Source of the DNA: Straminergon stramineum
Lineage: Eukaryota > Streptophyta > Bryopsida > Hypnales > Calliergonaceae
DNA: 64,000 nucleotides
Direction: 5' to 3'
Assembly: GCA_963920665.1 (NCBI GenBank)
Contig: OY987264.1
Location: 23,354,906 to 23,418,905 of the forward strand
Notes under the pieces: model-generated
Databases searched by the model: none
Told to the model about the DNA's origin: nothing
The model's input: only the letters and a program-made list of their open reading frames with translations
In this document: positions 36,163 through 49,754 of the stretch, in pieces
Layout of the letters: each line of letters opens with the position of its first letter
Numbering within the stretch: position 1 is the first letter of the stretch
Position numbers and translations under genes: made by a program

Positions 36163-39100
36163 GTGGATCCGCATAATCTAAATGCATTGGGTTCTCCTTC
36201 TTCGTCCTCGTTTTCTGGTGAAATTCGGCCGAAGCAGAAGAGGGCGTCTCCGGAGGTAATTTCCGTCATTCCTCCGGAGTTTCATTTCCTTCCGCCGTGC
36301 CTAGGGCAGCACCAAATGAATCTGGATAGTGTTGTGTGTCTTCATTTGCAAGTGGGTTGTAAGAACGCTGATACCAGTTGCTCGCGGGTTCAGGGAAACC
36401 AACCATTTTGTGGCTCGAATTGGGGTGAGTTGTTAGGTTTGATCTGAAGTGCTAAAATGTTGAAAAATGTTGGGCGGATTTTGAGCTCCTGGACCTATTT
36501 ACTTCTTTCGGGTTTGCTCTATTCGGTTTTGCTTTTTTCTCTTGCGTTGCAAATCTATTCCAGAGGCTGCCGGGAATGGAGGAACGAATTCAACAGTTTG
36601 GCCCTATTTCTTGTATTGAATGCGGTGAATACAAAACCCTGCACGCCCTTTACAGAAGCTATGTACCTGAAAGTTTTCCATAGTGCCCAGTGTGGTTCAG
36701 GATAGGCATTAGTTGAATCGCTGCATTTGATCGGGTGTGTTTGGCGCCGATGAAAGAGAGATTTCATTGCATAGTCTAAGAGAGTGTTGCTTCGTTTAGT
36801 ATTGAGAAGTGGAGCAGTGTGGTGAGTTACTGGCTAAATTAATTGTTGGCAACACGTTGTAAACTGTGAACTGTACTATGAACGCTATATTCGAGTTTTA
36901 TTATTAGAATCGAGCTAGAAATGTGACAAATTTTGACCAGTGTATGATACTTCTGTACTAGATGTGAATTTTTGCTAGGTTTCTCGATTTGTTGACCTCT
37001 TTCGCCATTTGTATTTCTCACTTCCTGTGACAAGTAACCAATTCTTATGGGTTGAATTATGGGTTGTCGTTTGATGGATTTCAAAAACAGTCTCTAAGGG
37101 TTGTGTCACAGATGACTGACGGTGAGGACATCGGAGGTGAGTTGACTTCGACTCAAAGTTACTGTCGAGTGGTTTGCCAATTCTGCGGCATCATTTTATT
37201 GCTGCGTAGCAAGAAGTTCTCGGATCTGACATTTTACATCTCGGTCATGAAGAGGTTCTATTGTTTTCAGTCTTGTGATGTCTGCAACCGTCCTAGAAGT
37301 GTTTTTTTTCGTTTTGAATCTGATGGAAGATCCAGGTCAACTTCCTTTTTGCATTCGCCCTTTGGTTGCCACTGTCTACGCTTTCGGAAAATGTACACCG
37401 TGGGGAGCCAGCCATGTTAATTAGCTGAGGACCAGATTTCTTGGTGATCTTGTATTGAGGGTATCCTCTTATGCTCATCTCTGTGTTTTGATTTTCAGAG
37501 GACGCAGAACCTGAGACCATCATGGACGCAGCGCTAACATCAGGGCCTCCTCCGAAGAAAAATCAACCGCCGACGATACTGCCTACTGTTGAACTTCAGC
37601 AGGATGATGTTCTGGCGAAGGGAAAGGTATGGAAGAGCAATTCTTCCATCACTTTGACAGTACTTTCGGTCTTGCGTTTTCTTAGTTGAAGGGCTAATAT
37701 TATGGATTCTGATCCGTCTCTCTGAGTCATTGAGACTACATCAACTTCAAAATCCTGCATTGGCATTGTGACAGAATACGGAATAAGCTCCGAGTTGTGT
37801 ACATATTTGTTCATGCGTTGGATGCCATAGATCGATCAACTTGTAGTTCTAGATTAGAATTGTACTTGCCATCGTTTTTTAAAAGAGTCTATTGTGTCAT
37901 CATTTCCAACAGGGAGCGCAAGGCGACGTATTTTGGTCCTCGATACTGGAGGAATACATTCCTCGTGTTGCAGTATTGAATCCGCATACTGTTGATCTGT
38001 TTTTCCGTCGTGTGGCTTCTCTTGCGGCTCAAGACGGAAGCAACCGAGAATTGCAACACCAACCCAAGGATATTGAATACACTCAAGATTATGGAATTTA
38101 TCAAGAAGCACGAGGAGTTCAGCTTGGATGAAGTCCTCTCCAAAGAAATGGATCCTGTGTTTCTTCGGCAACTTCTGGAGGACATATTGGACAGTCAAGA
38201 GTCAAGCCTGGGTAAGTGTCATATCACCTCAGTCTTGTAGTCTTCTTTGCAATGGTCGATTACTCTTTCCTGTTTCAAATCTAGAGTGAAAGTGGTCACA
38301 TTTTTTAAAATGGCATTCCATTAGCGCCAAATATTTTTGTCGTTCAAGTGCACATCAATTGCTGTAAGAGCTAGAACTGCCACGCATCTCGAATTTCTTG
38401 GAGTGCATTTCACCGATCATTTAAAAAATATGGTAATCTAGGTGATTTTCTTTACATTGAATTAATAGGAAATGGTATCTAAGGCTGTCCCCGAAAATAA
38501 AAATTTGCTTTAAAATGACAATGTTACGAAACCGAAGTGCCAATAAGATTACAGGTCAGCTCGTTTCCCAAGTGCTTAGAAAAGGAATGAGACAGGCAAC
38601 ATAGTATTCTCACATCCCAGTCTACATATACCAAATCTATTCAGTTTCATTTCTGGAGAGCTCTCCGTGTGGTAGAATGTCTCAAATCTGGCACTCTGAA
38701 ATACGCTATTCTAACAAATATGACCATCTAGATTTGTAAAGCTTGTAGGAATCACTACTGCGAAACCCGTCGTGGGGCCGACTTGGATACTAACAATAGA
38801 TCATTTTCAGTGAGAAGCGACACAGCTCCGGATCTCCTCAATGAAAAACGACGGGGTTCGCTCTAGTGAATAGTGTGATGCATCTTATCTTTAAATTTCT
38901 GCAAATTTTGGTCTTGATTTTGTGTTAATCGCGTGAAATTCAAGAAGTTGATTAACGCAACAGCTCTTTATTCGACTGCAGATGCAGAGAAAGGTGGCAT
39001 TTCTCCTGATCCCGCGCTTGCTGCCTTGGCTGCAGCACCATCATGCCGTCGTCGTGGAAACGCTGGGGAACTGTTTGCACGAATTCCACATCAGTGGTAG
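36163..39100 (+). pseudogene. Five-exon gene of unknown family, start and frame altered
   Basis: Exons 36163-36255, 37112-37136, 37499-37626, 37913-38211 and 38982-39100 have GT/AG introns with matching phases, ending at TAG 39098. The predicted product is about 220 residues: VDPHNLNALGSPSSSS..., an acidic linker MTDGEDIGEDAEPE, KGAQGDVFWSSILEEYIP with NPHTVDLFFRRVASLAAQ, then IMEFIKKHEEFSLDEVLSK and an Ala-rich tail DPALAALAAAP. Two oddities: the codon where a DP-type N-terminus would begin is GTG, not ATG; and in exon 4 the frame carrying LFFRRVASLAAQDGSN closes, while the frame carrying FIKKHEEFSLDE is the one that splices to exon 5, so one extra base near 38050-38095 is implied. Either this is a recently broken copy or the assembly has an error. 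If the ATG at 37112 is used instead, exon 1 is leader. I do not recognise the family. Confidence 0.55.
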
Positions 39101-40667
39101 GAAGAATATATCTAAGCTCATAAGATGTGTTGATTGCCGGTATTCTCTCTGTGACTTCGGTTAGGAGCATGCTTTTTGGTGATGAAGCCTGGTCCGAAGC
39201 TGGTGCGAACTGCAGGTCTCTGCATGTAAATTCTAGGAAATATTTGTTGAATGAATGTCTTTTTAGTGTGGTTGTGGTACTAGCAAAGGTGTAAACTAAT
39301 GAGGGAAAGACAGTGGTATGGGTCAGACAGCTTCGAAGCTCAGGTTGTACAGAGATAAAATAGGGGACCTGAGATTATCTACCTTATGAACAAGCAGGTT
39401 GGCATTATCATTGGGCGCGATATTATGTAGTACTGTTCGATTTGTTGTGCACCGCAGATTGGTGTATTCCCATGATGTCAATTTTAAAGGCCTGGGAAGC
39501 CCAATTCCGGATGCAACTTGGTGTCTTTTTGAGTGCTTTTGAAACTAAAAAATTCTTTAGTTAGTGTAATGTTTTTTATTTCCAGTTGCAGCAAATATTA
39601 TGGCTGTGAGGAGCAGTGAGAGTCTCATTGTCTGCATATGACTCTGTATAGAATATATGCTGAATATGGTCCACATAGAGACTTGCAAGAGTTGTATGTT
39701 TGTTTAGTTCAGCTAGTTTTCAGAATGCCACGATAGAGATGGCATGTGCACATCAATGTCAATATCTAAATTCTGGTATCCAAATCTGAATATTGAAGGT
39801 GCATGAATTGAGGTACATGATAGTGACAAAGTTTGTATTCATGCTGAGTTGGATCTAATGAAAAATGGCACTTCCAATTTGGATCATTATTGACCTTACA
39901 TATCTCAAAAGCTCCAAAATGGTCACAAATTCTACTTGAATATATGGTGTTGTATGTGAGCATGATATGGTTTAGATGTCAAAATGATACCTAAATGATA
40001 AATGCTAATTGTTGAATTATTAATTAAATCTATTGCCATATCTTAGTGTATAATTCATATTCTAGGAGTCAAATATGGTACTGGACATACTGTTTCCACA
40101 GCTAGGTTTTTTTATCCTCTCACCTCCCAATCCACACAAGGGAAGTTGATATGAGAGATTAATCAGAAGGCATTCTATTCTTCATAAAGATTACACTCAT
40201 TAAATTTGGAACAAAAATCTTATTATTTCGTAATGAAAACGATTTGGGCCAAGTTAGTTGGTACTGCTGGATACAGGACCCTAAGGAGCTACCTCATACA
40301 CTCCAGGATTTTCTTCCTCCACACTCAGTACTTTGAAGTCCCTCCAATCATGGTTCCATGGTGCTCTTCAGAGACCCCATAAACAAATCACAAATCTTAT
40401 AAAGTCTTACAAAGTTGGGGTTTGTGATAAGGCCAAAATGGCTGCATAATCATAAAATTTCTTTTTTTTTAAATGAGTTTCTGGGGGAAGATCTCAGTGA
40501 CTGAGACACTCTGCCCCCAGAGACAGAGAAGAATTGAGAGCAGATGTCCAGAAGCTTGCAGTTCTGCAAACATGATGGGGGTTTGAAAAGGACATTTGTT
40601 CTAGAAAAAAACCCCACAAATCTAATAAATTCCCCAAGACAACAGAGCTTGAGGTATGAGCAACCAT
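39101..40667. other. Downstream region, no gene recognised
   Basis: Probably includes the 3' end of the preceding transcript, then AT-rich DNA. Short open frames only. Confidence 0.4.
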
Positions 40668-40932
40668 TATTGACCCAACGTAAGGTAGATACACCCAAAA
40701 TCGCACCCTGCCTAAAACCGCCATCATCACTCTGTGTACATCTTTAAAATCAATATGTACGTATGCTAAAGAAACGATTTTAGAACATGTACTAAAAAAT
40801 TTGGACCCTTCATAACTTTTGTGTACAGTATCCAAATTTCGTGATCTTTGGTGTGTTGTAGCCTCCTTGCACTTACCAACAAAAAAATATGATACATTAA
40901 CCATTCTAATAATAGTAAGTAGACATAATAGC
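40668..40932 (-). repeat. Dispersed repeat, inverted relative to 63282-63550
   Basis: Read on the minus strand, this is a clear diverged copy of 63282-63550: shared blocks include ATACGTACATATTGATTTT and TTTTAGGCAGGGTGC. Both copies give similar partial translations (STYVHIDFEDVHKV against LAYVHIDFKDVHRV), but the frames are short and lack starts, so an old repeat is more likely than a gene. Confidence 0.7.
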
Positions 40933-43891
40933 AAAAAGTGGCAATTTGGGGGTACCCACCTTAAGTGACACCTAAAATATAAGCATGAAAATTACATTCT
41001 TGAATAGGAAGGTTGCAATTCAAGGTGTGTTCTACAAAGTCAATATAAGGTAGGAGGTCTATAAAGCAATTAGGCTCTAAAAACATTCTTTAACACAAAG
41101 GTATATGTTTTTTGTTTTCAATGTATCAATTGCATTCCTTGATGCACCAACAAATGGACATATCAAGGGTGAATTCTTTTAACATTCCAAGTGATTCCAA
41201 CTTCAAAATTCCTAACTAATTTCATGAAGGTTCAAAAAATATGAAAAGATCTTATTTCAAAAATATGAAGATCTTTGACTATCTTCCCTAGTTTTTGTAC
41301 AATGAATTAGGAAGCCAAACTAACTTCTTCATACCATGAGCTTGCCTCTAATTCTCTATAAATTGTTGTATGATATTCAAGTATGCTTTTCTACAATTCC
41401 AATGCAATTTGCAGTTTGAAAATCTTTGCATTGTCAAGCATGTAAAGTGTCTTGAAGTTCATAGACTTTTTACTAGTTGAATCTACTTGGGAAGGAAAGT
41501 TCGTACAATTATTGGACCATGATTCTTGGGCAAGCTTGATTTCAAGATTGAAAAGAGTTGCAATTCGTAGGAAACAAAAAATCTCCATCCCTAAAATGTT
41601 ATGAATGGTAAAGAAATGTATGATGATCCATTATTATGGTTGTGGAAGCCATTGGATGAAGTCATTAGACATGTCTCATTATGTAAATCAACCATTTTGT
41701 AACCTCATGGAATTCTTTTGAATATGCATTGTGCTTGATGTACAAGTGATCCTACTATTAATCATTGGTTTTATTGCTATTGAGATCAATTTTGGAAATA
41801 AATAACTTTCCATCATTGATAATAGTTTTCTACTTTGATCTAATATGTCAAGAGGTCTCCTCTCCTATTTGTTAAGAAACACATGTTTGTTTGTTTTCCT
41901 TTGCAAAAGTGACAATGTCATTTAAAAAACAAAGGAGGTAGTACAACTACTTAGGCTCTTTGGGCTACGTAATTTTGATAGCAAAATCATACAAAAATTT
42001 CCATATAGGACCTAGTAAAATTAAAACTACCAAAACCAAAAAATAATAATTTTTGCACCAAATCAAAATAAAATCTTGGTAAATAATCACTTGACATTCT
42101 TCACCATGACTGTTGAAGAAGGAAAGAATATGATTGTGGTCTATCATGCCAACCAAGATAGTATAACGCCAAGTGGAAGAGTGGATACCTGTGGTGTTGA
42201 ATTGTTATCGTTCACAAATCAATTAGTTACGGCATGACAAAATCTCCAAAGAATGGCGTAGTAAGAACCTCTCTATCAAAGTTTGACTAAGAAACGTTAA
42301 GGCTACTTCACACTATGTCCCAAATCCCACATCACTCCAAAAAACCGACATGGTAACATTCTTCGGGAGTTTTGGTATGAAAGAGTGGAATTAGAAAGCC
42401 ATATTGGTTCTAGTAAAAGTGGAGCCCCAACTTGACCTCAAACTCCAAACATTGTTTCGAATATAAAGTAAGGAGAATAATGCCATATGAAGATCTTCTT
42501 GGGTTGATATTCCATCCAATTTTGTCCAATGCAAATTTGATGCTAAAAGTGTTGCAAAAATGATTTTTTTTTGTCTATTTTATGCATTTGGGGGCACCTA
42601 ATTGCTATCTTGTGATGTATATGAGACAAATTGGGACTTAAAATTTGGACTTTGGCCTTCACACTATGAAGTCCCAAGTCCCACATTTAATATTTTCATT
42701 CACCTTCTACAACTTCAAAAAAATTAAATTTGGCCTTGAACCAAGACTTGGAGAGTTGGGACTCTTGGAACATAGAGTGAAACATACTTTATTCCTTTAT
42801 ACAAACAAATTGCAACTAGTTTTTATTTTCTCTTGGTTTGGAGGAAATCAACCTACAATTACTCACACATATAATTTTCTTGTTTAACTCATAACTTGCC
42901 TTGTAGGGATTACAATTATGTATATTCAGTAAAATGAGGGGGGATCATTCGAGTTGCCCAATTGAAAGTTGACATGAATTCTCATATCTAAGAAGGTCCT
43001 AGATTTTAGATCTTTAAATGCTTAAATGGATTGATAATGAAAGTTTTCGAGAACTTACTTTGGGAGTTATATGAAATGGATGAAAAAACCTTGTACATCA
43101 AAATATGATAAAAAGATTTTTTGTTTGATTCTCTAGTAATGAAATTACTTAGATCAATATGTCATTCATGATTATTGTACAAGGTTATGAACCAATTCAT
43201 GCGTACATGCAAAGAGAAGGAGAATTTTAAAAATGAAGATTTTGTGATTAAATTCTACGGAAGTTATCATTTATTTTGCTTGCAAAGGTTCAAATCTATA
43301 TTCTCACTTTTACAAGACTCTCTGAGGTGTTGCACACATCAATTTTGGTACTCTAAAATATGTCACTTTAAAAAATATAACCATATTTAGATTTAGAGAT
43401 AGGGTTTCAAATCACTAAAAACTAATCAACCAATATACCTAGAGTAGAGTTTACATATACCATCTTCACTTGATAAATATCTATTTTGGATTTTACAATC
43501 AACACATAACCCACTTCACCACTTTTAGAATGGGATTATATTTATAACCCTAATAATTTTAGCACCTTGTATTTGAGCTCCCAATTCTATAATTGCATCC
43601 ATACATTTAAAATGACACATAATGCCCTCATGACACTTTTTTTTATAGGACACAATGTAACTAGAAAGATGAAAGGTGGCTTAGAATCATAATCCTATAT
43701 TCCGCATATTCTTTGAAAGAACCATTGATCTTCAACGGATTTCATTTTAATAGCCTTGACCAAATTTGAAGGCAAGTGTTATATTTGAAAATTGATTTAA
43801 GCTAACTAAGTCTCATAATCTCTTGGTCCGATTATATAATACATTTTCTAGATGAGGTACTCCAATAATCTTCCAAAATTCTTCAAGATGC
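40933..43891. other. AT-rich intergenic DNA, no gene recognised
   Basis: Short open frames only, no recognisable domain or paired ends. Confidence 0.5.
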
Positions 43892-43925
43892 ATTTATAAA
43901 CATAAACATAAACATAAACATAAAC

Positions 43926-43965
<40 letters not shown>
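43892..43965. repeat. (CATAAA)n(AAT)n microsatellite
   Basis: About six CATAAA units followed by about a dozen AAT units. The Tyr/Ile/Met-repeat frames on the minus strand are products of this repeat. Confidence 0.95.
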
Positions 43966-43967
<2 letters not shown>

Positions 43968-44168
43968 GAACAATATTTTGGCCCAAAGACCATTGTGAAT
44001 GATGAATCTAATGGAGGTAATTTGATTAGACATACTTCATGGGCATGGTTAGATCGACAATCAAGTGACATGAAATTTGCATTCTAGAGGCACATAGTTT
44101 ATCCATGATTATTTATTTTATAACTTTTGAAATTTGGCAATAACATATCTATCTTGAATAAGCATCAA

Positions 44169-44640
44169 GGGTGATTCCAAGAAACACCTGCTAGTTTGGT
44201 TGCATTTTGATTTTGAAATACTATATCTTTTGAATTATGAGTCCAATTCCAAAACCAAAAAACAGATCTCTAGATCTCTTGCTTGTTATTGTATCCCTTA
44301 TTTTTCAGAAATTAAAAAAAATCATTCTATATTCAAAAGTCCATTTTGTTAATTTGTCATACTTTGACGTTTAGGGATTTTTCATACTATTGAGCAGTTT
44401 AAATTAGTGATTTTCAGCTGAAATTTGTATGGTATATTTCTCTAGTAGGCATACATGTTTCTACTAAAGGGAATCTAAAAATTAATTATTTTCTATCCTC
44501 CATGTTCATGCAAATAGGCCTCCCTTGCACGTGCAATTCTAAACATTAGAGATAGTTTTGTACTCATTTTTTTGTTCGAATCTCATTATCAAGAAGTCCT
44601 CCCAAATGGCAAATTTTTAGTTTTGTTGAAAATTGTTTTT
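44169..44640 (+). mobile_element. One arm of the GGGTGATT hairpin-element family
   Basis: Starts GGGTGATTCCAAGAAACACC and follows the left arm of the 8847-9911 element in order: the TGTATCCCTTATTTTTCAG block, CAAAAGTC, CATGTTCATGCAAATAGGCC and AAGTCCTC. There is no second arm, so this is either a truncated hairpin or a one-armed relative. Confidence 0.65.
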
Positions 44641-47584
44641 CCTATTTTCTACAAAATAAAAAGTCAAAGTATGTTTTTGTATTCAATGAAAACAATAACA
44701 AAACCAAAAAAATTGGCAATAAAAATGATTTATCCTCTTGGTGAGGGCACAAAATTAGTGTCAATACAAATTATTCTTATTATATTGGAAGTTGGACTAG
44801 CCCTATTTCAGCTTGCAGTCCTTGCACTAATGCAGTAAGTACAGTAAATTACAAATAGTGTGACTTGGGAAATTAGTGTCAGACCCAATAATTAGTGAAA
44901 TCGAATTAGCAGGGTTTAGCACATGGTCCTTAATTTACAGCCTGGATAGCTGGGCGAAGAAAGTAAGAAACTCCAAAGTCTTTAAAGGAGGAAAACGTGT
45001 TGCATAAGTGTGAGCTTGTCCTAGAATCAAGTGCTCTGTTATCGAGGCCGGCAGTGACGGAGACTCTTGTCTAATTTCTTTCTAAAAAAGGACTCAAGTC
45101 ACTCAACCAATTTTGAGATGCCCTTTCTCTAAAGTTATTATCAAAGAGCCAGACAATTTGCTGATGTCACTCATCACACTCCGCTCTGAAAGTTCTGAAC
45201 TTGTTGGAGAACTGATGAACATTTCAGTTGCCGGGCGATGCTGTTTCCGTCGGAGGCACGCCTTTAGCGGTTTTCTTTTTCTCTTTTGTGGACGAATATT
45301 AATGCGCAGCACATTATTGACGGAAGAACTGAACTGAAATCTGGGCAGTCACGCCATGAATAGCTTCATTCATCCATCACGGATTTAAGTAATCAATTCT
45401 AACAGTAAATAAGTTAAGGCTGAGTGGAGATTGGTGATTGCATCAGCCAGAGGGAGGAGTTTACATTGGATGGCACCCTCCGACTGTCACCTGGCTGTAA
45501 GTTATAGCCTACCTTGGGGAGGTTCATAACTTCGACTAGAAAACAATGATCAAGTCTATTGAATCTGCATGAAGAATTGAAGACTGACCATCTCCAACAA
45601 CTACACCCAGACCTCTTAATGCCTCAGCCTCGGCACCCCAATGCAAGTGCTTATATGGAGGGCTTCTGTTGCATCTTGATAATACCCTCACTCCGGCAGT
45701 ATAGAGTAGAGTTGCAAGTCAAGTAAAGGTGACATTAGAGAACGGTACATTTCTTGAATTTTCCTAGGGATGAAGACGGTGGGCTAGAAACCATTTCACC
45801 CTTGTCAAAAACCTTACTCCACATTTTTCTAAAACTTGTGTAAGACAAAACTTTCACTTGTGCAATTCCTATAACTTGTGCAATTCAGAAATTATTTTGG
45901 AAAATAGGTTGAGATACATGAAAAAAAGTTAATAAAAAAAACCTTTTGTTCATCTTTAAAAAATAAAATAAAAGTGGAAGGTAGTATTGGATGAAAGAAA
46001 AACTTGAGTTGTTAATAACTGTGACAAAAATATAAGAATTGTAAATTCCAATGGTAAGAATGTTCTAGTAAGTAGCACATATCCAATGTTTTTAATTCTA
46101 TTTGTAAATTTTCAAAATTAAAATTAAAAATGACTTTATATGTTTTTTCTACCTTCATTGCTTGCAAAAATCTCATCTCATTATTTGAAATTGAATTGTT
46201 CAAATGTTTTTGAGTAAACATTAATCTACACAATCAAATTAAATTAATCAAATGTTTATAATAATATACTTTTAGTTGCTTGATTTGACATAGAAATTCA
46301 GAAAAACTTATAACTTTTGCAATTTGTATCGAAATGATGCAAAACAAAGGTTCACATGTAGATCAGGATGATTTTAATCCACCTTGAGAATCTCTTACAA
46401 TATTTCAAATTTTGAAGTCAATAGAGGATGCCAAGTTCTCAAAAAACCCAAAGTGGTCTCCTCAGTCAATTATCAATTAGTTTTGACTGTACTGACTTGA
46501 ACAAAAAAGTTAATTAAGTTACTTGACTTAACTTTCAAAAAGAAACTGAATACTTTGCTCCGTCAGTCTGCCTTGACCAATATCGTCAGCAGATAAGATT
46601 CCGTAAGGTTTTTTTTTAGTGCCACATCGCACCGTCCCATGTCATTCTTCAAAGAGGAATCTTTGTGTCCGTTCTGCCACGATAAGTTAGCCTAAATATT
46701 GAAGAATGTGCTTGGACGTCCGTCCCAAGTGAGCAAACAAAAAAGCGTGGAATTCTAGTATTATAGACTAAATAATCAACTTAAACTCGATCGGCTCCAC
46801 TTACTATGTACAAACATGAGATTATTTGTACAATAAAAAACATTAATTTTAATATTAAGATCAGAAGCTAGCCGCGCGCACCGCGGTAACTAGAGTACAG
46901 ACAGCAAAAGACAAGTCCAACCTTCCGCTACATTGTATAAAATATGAAACGACAAGCACAACGGTTGCTGAACTGAACATTCTGTTTCTAAGCTTAAACC
47001 GTTGACTCTGGAAACTTCAATTCGACAAGAATTCCGTCTTGTCATTCAAGAAACTTCCATTTTCTAGATTCTCTCGAATAAGGTACATACATGATCAACC
47101 ACCTCATCATAATATATGTACACCGTACTGGAGTCTCGTGAGCGGAGGTTTGAAGGTACAAAGCGATGTAATGCGATGCCATAAACCTAGTTTCACAGCT
47201 AAAACATCATCGAATTGATTATAATATGAAGATACCAGGCAGATATTTCAGGGAATTTTTATAAATAAATAATTTCGCGTATATAGTAGTAACTGCATGG
47301 ACGAGATGGATATATCCGCAACAACACGCACATGCATGATCCAGAACTATACAATTGAATTAAGGTGTAACCTTATAAAACCATGAAGATCTGATGAAGA
47401 TAGCAGCCCGAAAACTTTCTGCCATGACTAAAATCGTATCATGATCAATTTCAGAGAGTTTTTTATGAAAAGACGAAGCATCCAAACAGGTGGAACCCAG
47501 TTTCGGCGAATTGATTGCAGACTTCAACGAGTACTAGATATTGTTTTAAATCTGAGCTATCAACTAGCCAGGCAACCGTCTCAA
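44641..47584. other. No gene recognised; diverged repeat near 45980-46240
   Basis: 44820-45750 is less AT-rich than its surroundings and could be an old regulatory or gene-flank region, but no exon could be supported. Sequence around 45980-46240 resembles the interior of the TTAA-type copy near 55980-56180 (CCAATGGT(A/G)AGA and TGTTCTAG(T/C)AAG phrases). The DNA from about 46700 may belong to the 3' flank of the minus-strand gene that ends at 47585. Confidence 0.35.
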
Positions 47585-48007
47585 TCATGATGTCGCACGG
47601 GCGCTCCCCTCTCCAGAGCAAGAATCCTGCAGATATTAAATCTGATCACCGGAGACGAATATAGACTGAGAAATGCCAGAATTTATAAACTTAAGGTCCT
47701 GACGCAAAATAGATTTAACAACATCCAAGATTCAGCTGTGCACCCAGCTCAGAATTATATTCGAGAAGCGCAACGTCTGCTTGAACACACACTAGTCCAG
47801 AAATGATCATCAAAGTTACATTGTGGGAGATACTTACTGGAACGGCACCTGCAAAATTCGCAAAAGAAGAAGTGAGGCTAGGAATTGAGAATTCCCCAAC
47901 AGTCAAATAAAGCTTACCAAAATCTAGATGTCCATGTCCATGATATCGTAGGGTCCTTCGCTGGATCGGAGGTATCCAATCGTAGTACTGGTACACGCTA
48001 GTGAGAC
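47585..48007 (-). CDS. 3'-terminal exons of an unrecognised spliced gene (partial)
   Basis: Three exons on the minus strand join in frame: 48007-47918 (90 nt, preceded by CAG), 47848-47838 (an 11-nt microexon between CAG and GTAAGT) and 47626-47585, ending in TGA. The joined reading is LTSVYQYYDWIPPIQRRTLR, then YHGHGHLDF, GAVP and DSCSGEGSARATS. Splice sites and phases agree at both junctions (phase 1 into the microexon, phase 0 out). The aromatic and basic composition differs from the random frames around it. Upstream exons must lie above 48020 but I could not identify them with confidence. Function unknown; the reading of the microexon is the least certain part. Confidence 0.45.
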
Positions 48008-49754
48008 CTGTTTGGAATTCAGATACAGTAATGTTTTAATGATAAATGCTACCGGCAAATGGCGTCGTGGACACATTACACTGCAGAATTTGGAGAAGTC
48101 ACACTAAGCTTGTTATCGATAATCCGGCACCAAATTGCAGTGCACATGCACTGATCGATGACAGAAGGCTGCCAAGGCACTCCAGTACAGAAATCGGTAA
48201 ATGCAGGACAGCTTACACGATTCAGACATGCTAAGGTAATTAAAGCTCGGTAACCTTCAATCACCAACGACTGTAGTTCCATGTAGTTCCATACCTCAAA
48301 GAATTTAAAGTGGCACCGCAACAGACGTTCAGAGCGCTACCAGAGCGTTATGCAACTTCATTCAAGCCCACGGTCTGTTCAATTCTCAGATGCTGCGTGT
48401 AACCAAACACTCATTATGAGGTCGTTAAAAATAAATCGCCACCAGCGGTAAATTACAACAATATTACTAAGCAACTCCAAACCATTCTAGAAAACTTAAG
48501 CCCAAATTCGAACCAATATGGGTTTCCTTCCACTTGCATGGCTCCTCGAGTCCATAAATCTGATGAAAGGCACCGGATACATACAATAAGTAGGGCAGTA
48601 TTACATTCATAAAGTAGCTCCAGAGGGACATAAAGCAAATGCGCAGTCCTTGGTCTCAGGAAAACAGAGTACTAAAATTCAGAAGTCCGCAGATCATGCC
48701 TGCGTTCAATTCAAAGTCGGGACAACTCTACAACATGTGTGTTCACGTGATCATCGGGGATCTTCATCAATTTAATCACGGATATATCAAGTGTTGAATA
48801 CATCACACCTCGAATCCCAACAAGGGGACTGTCTAGATAGCTCCAGCTGGTCACTGGTACATGGACCCCCGCGGTCGACTGCTCCTGTTGCCCGCACTGA
48901 AGGAGCGAGCAGGCAACCCATTGATAGTTCGCATTTACACTGTCTAGCAAAATTTGCTGCAAGTGAAACGTCTCCCCAACGTCCGCAGCCCCCCGGGCCA
49001 GTGGATTCCAGGATCGACGGCGTTTAGACATAAACACAAGGACTCGCAAGTCTCGGATACTAATTTGCATCTACCTCCTACAAGACCACGTCACCCGAGT
49101 CGACGCTGCCTGCGAACCCCACTCACACCTACCTACCAATCTACCTGCCAGCTAGCTAACGAGCCTTATTCTCCCATGAAACCTTCAGGAAGTGCGGCAA
49201 CACAACAAAAGAACCTACCCCAGACCTCAATCTACACCGAAACAGAGCGAACTGCCACCGCATCAACACTGAACCCCCGTTCCTAATTATCTAAACCCAA
49301 TTTGCCAACGAAAAATTAGAGGGACAAAGCTGATTAGACAGCAAGGCAGTCATGGCCCTTCTGAGCAGTGCAAGCAAGATGCTCAGCACCTCCTTCCGCG
49401 AAGATTCAGACTGGACTTGTGGACTGCCAACGGTTGCTCCACAATATCATGTACAGGAAGATGGGGAAAAAAAATTAAAAATTAAAGAAAGGTTCCATGA
49501 ATAAATACCCTGTGCAGCCACTGGATTTACAGTACATGGCTCCGGAAGCGTCGAGGTTTTGAGGGCCTGCATGCCCTAAATCTATCATCATGCCTGCCTG
49601 TCCCGGCCCACAGTGTGACTGCGAAAACAACAACCCCAGAAGCCCCAATTGCTATCGCAGACAGACGCCCAAGGAACCACAGCATCCACGGGCATGGCCG
49701 CAGAGAATTTTACAACTCGATTGATTCCGCGAGCTCAGTCGTCCGTCGTCCTGG
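48008..49754. other. Between the AHL stop and the downstream exons
   Basis: Holds the 3' untranslated region of the AHL gene and probably unrecognised upstream exons or introns of the 47.6-48.0 kb gene. A 119-codon minus-strand frame at 48711-49070 is the longest here, but it has no recognisable motif and could not be spliced convincingly to its neighbours. Confidence 0.3.

Noticed and set aside
43848..44071. Tyr/Val- and Ile/Met-repeat peptides
   Set aside because: Translations of the CATAAA/AAT microsatellite.
48711..49070. 119-codon minus-strand frame downstream of the AHL gene
   Set aside because: No domain, and it did not join the 48007 exon in a supported phase; it may be partly untranslated sequence.
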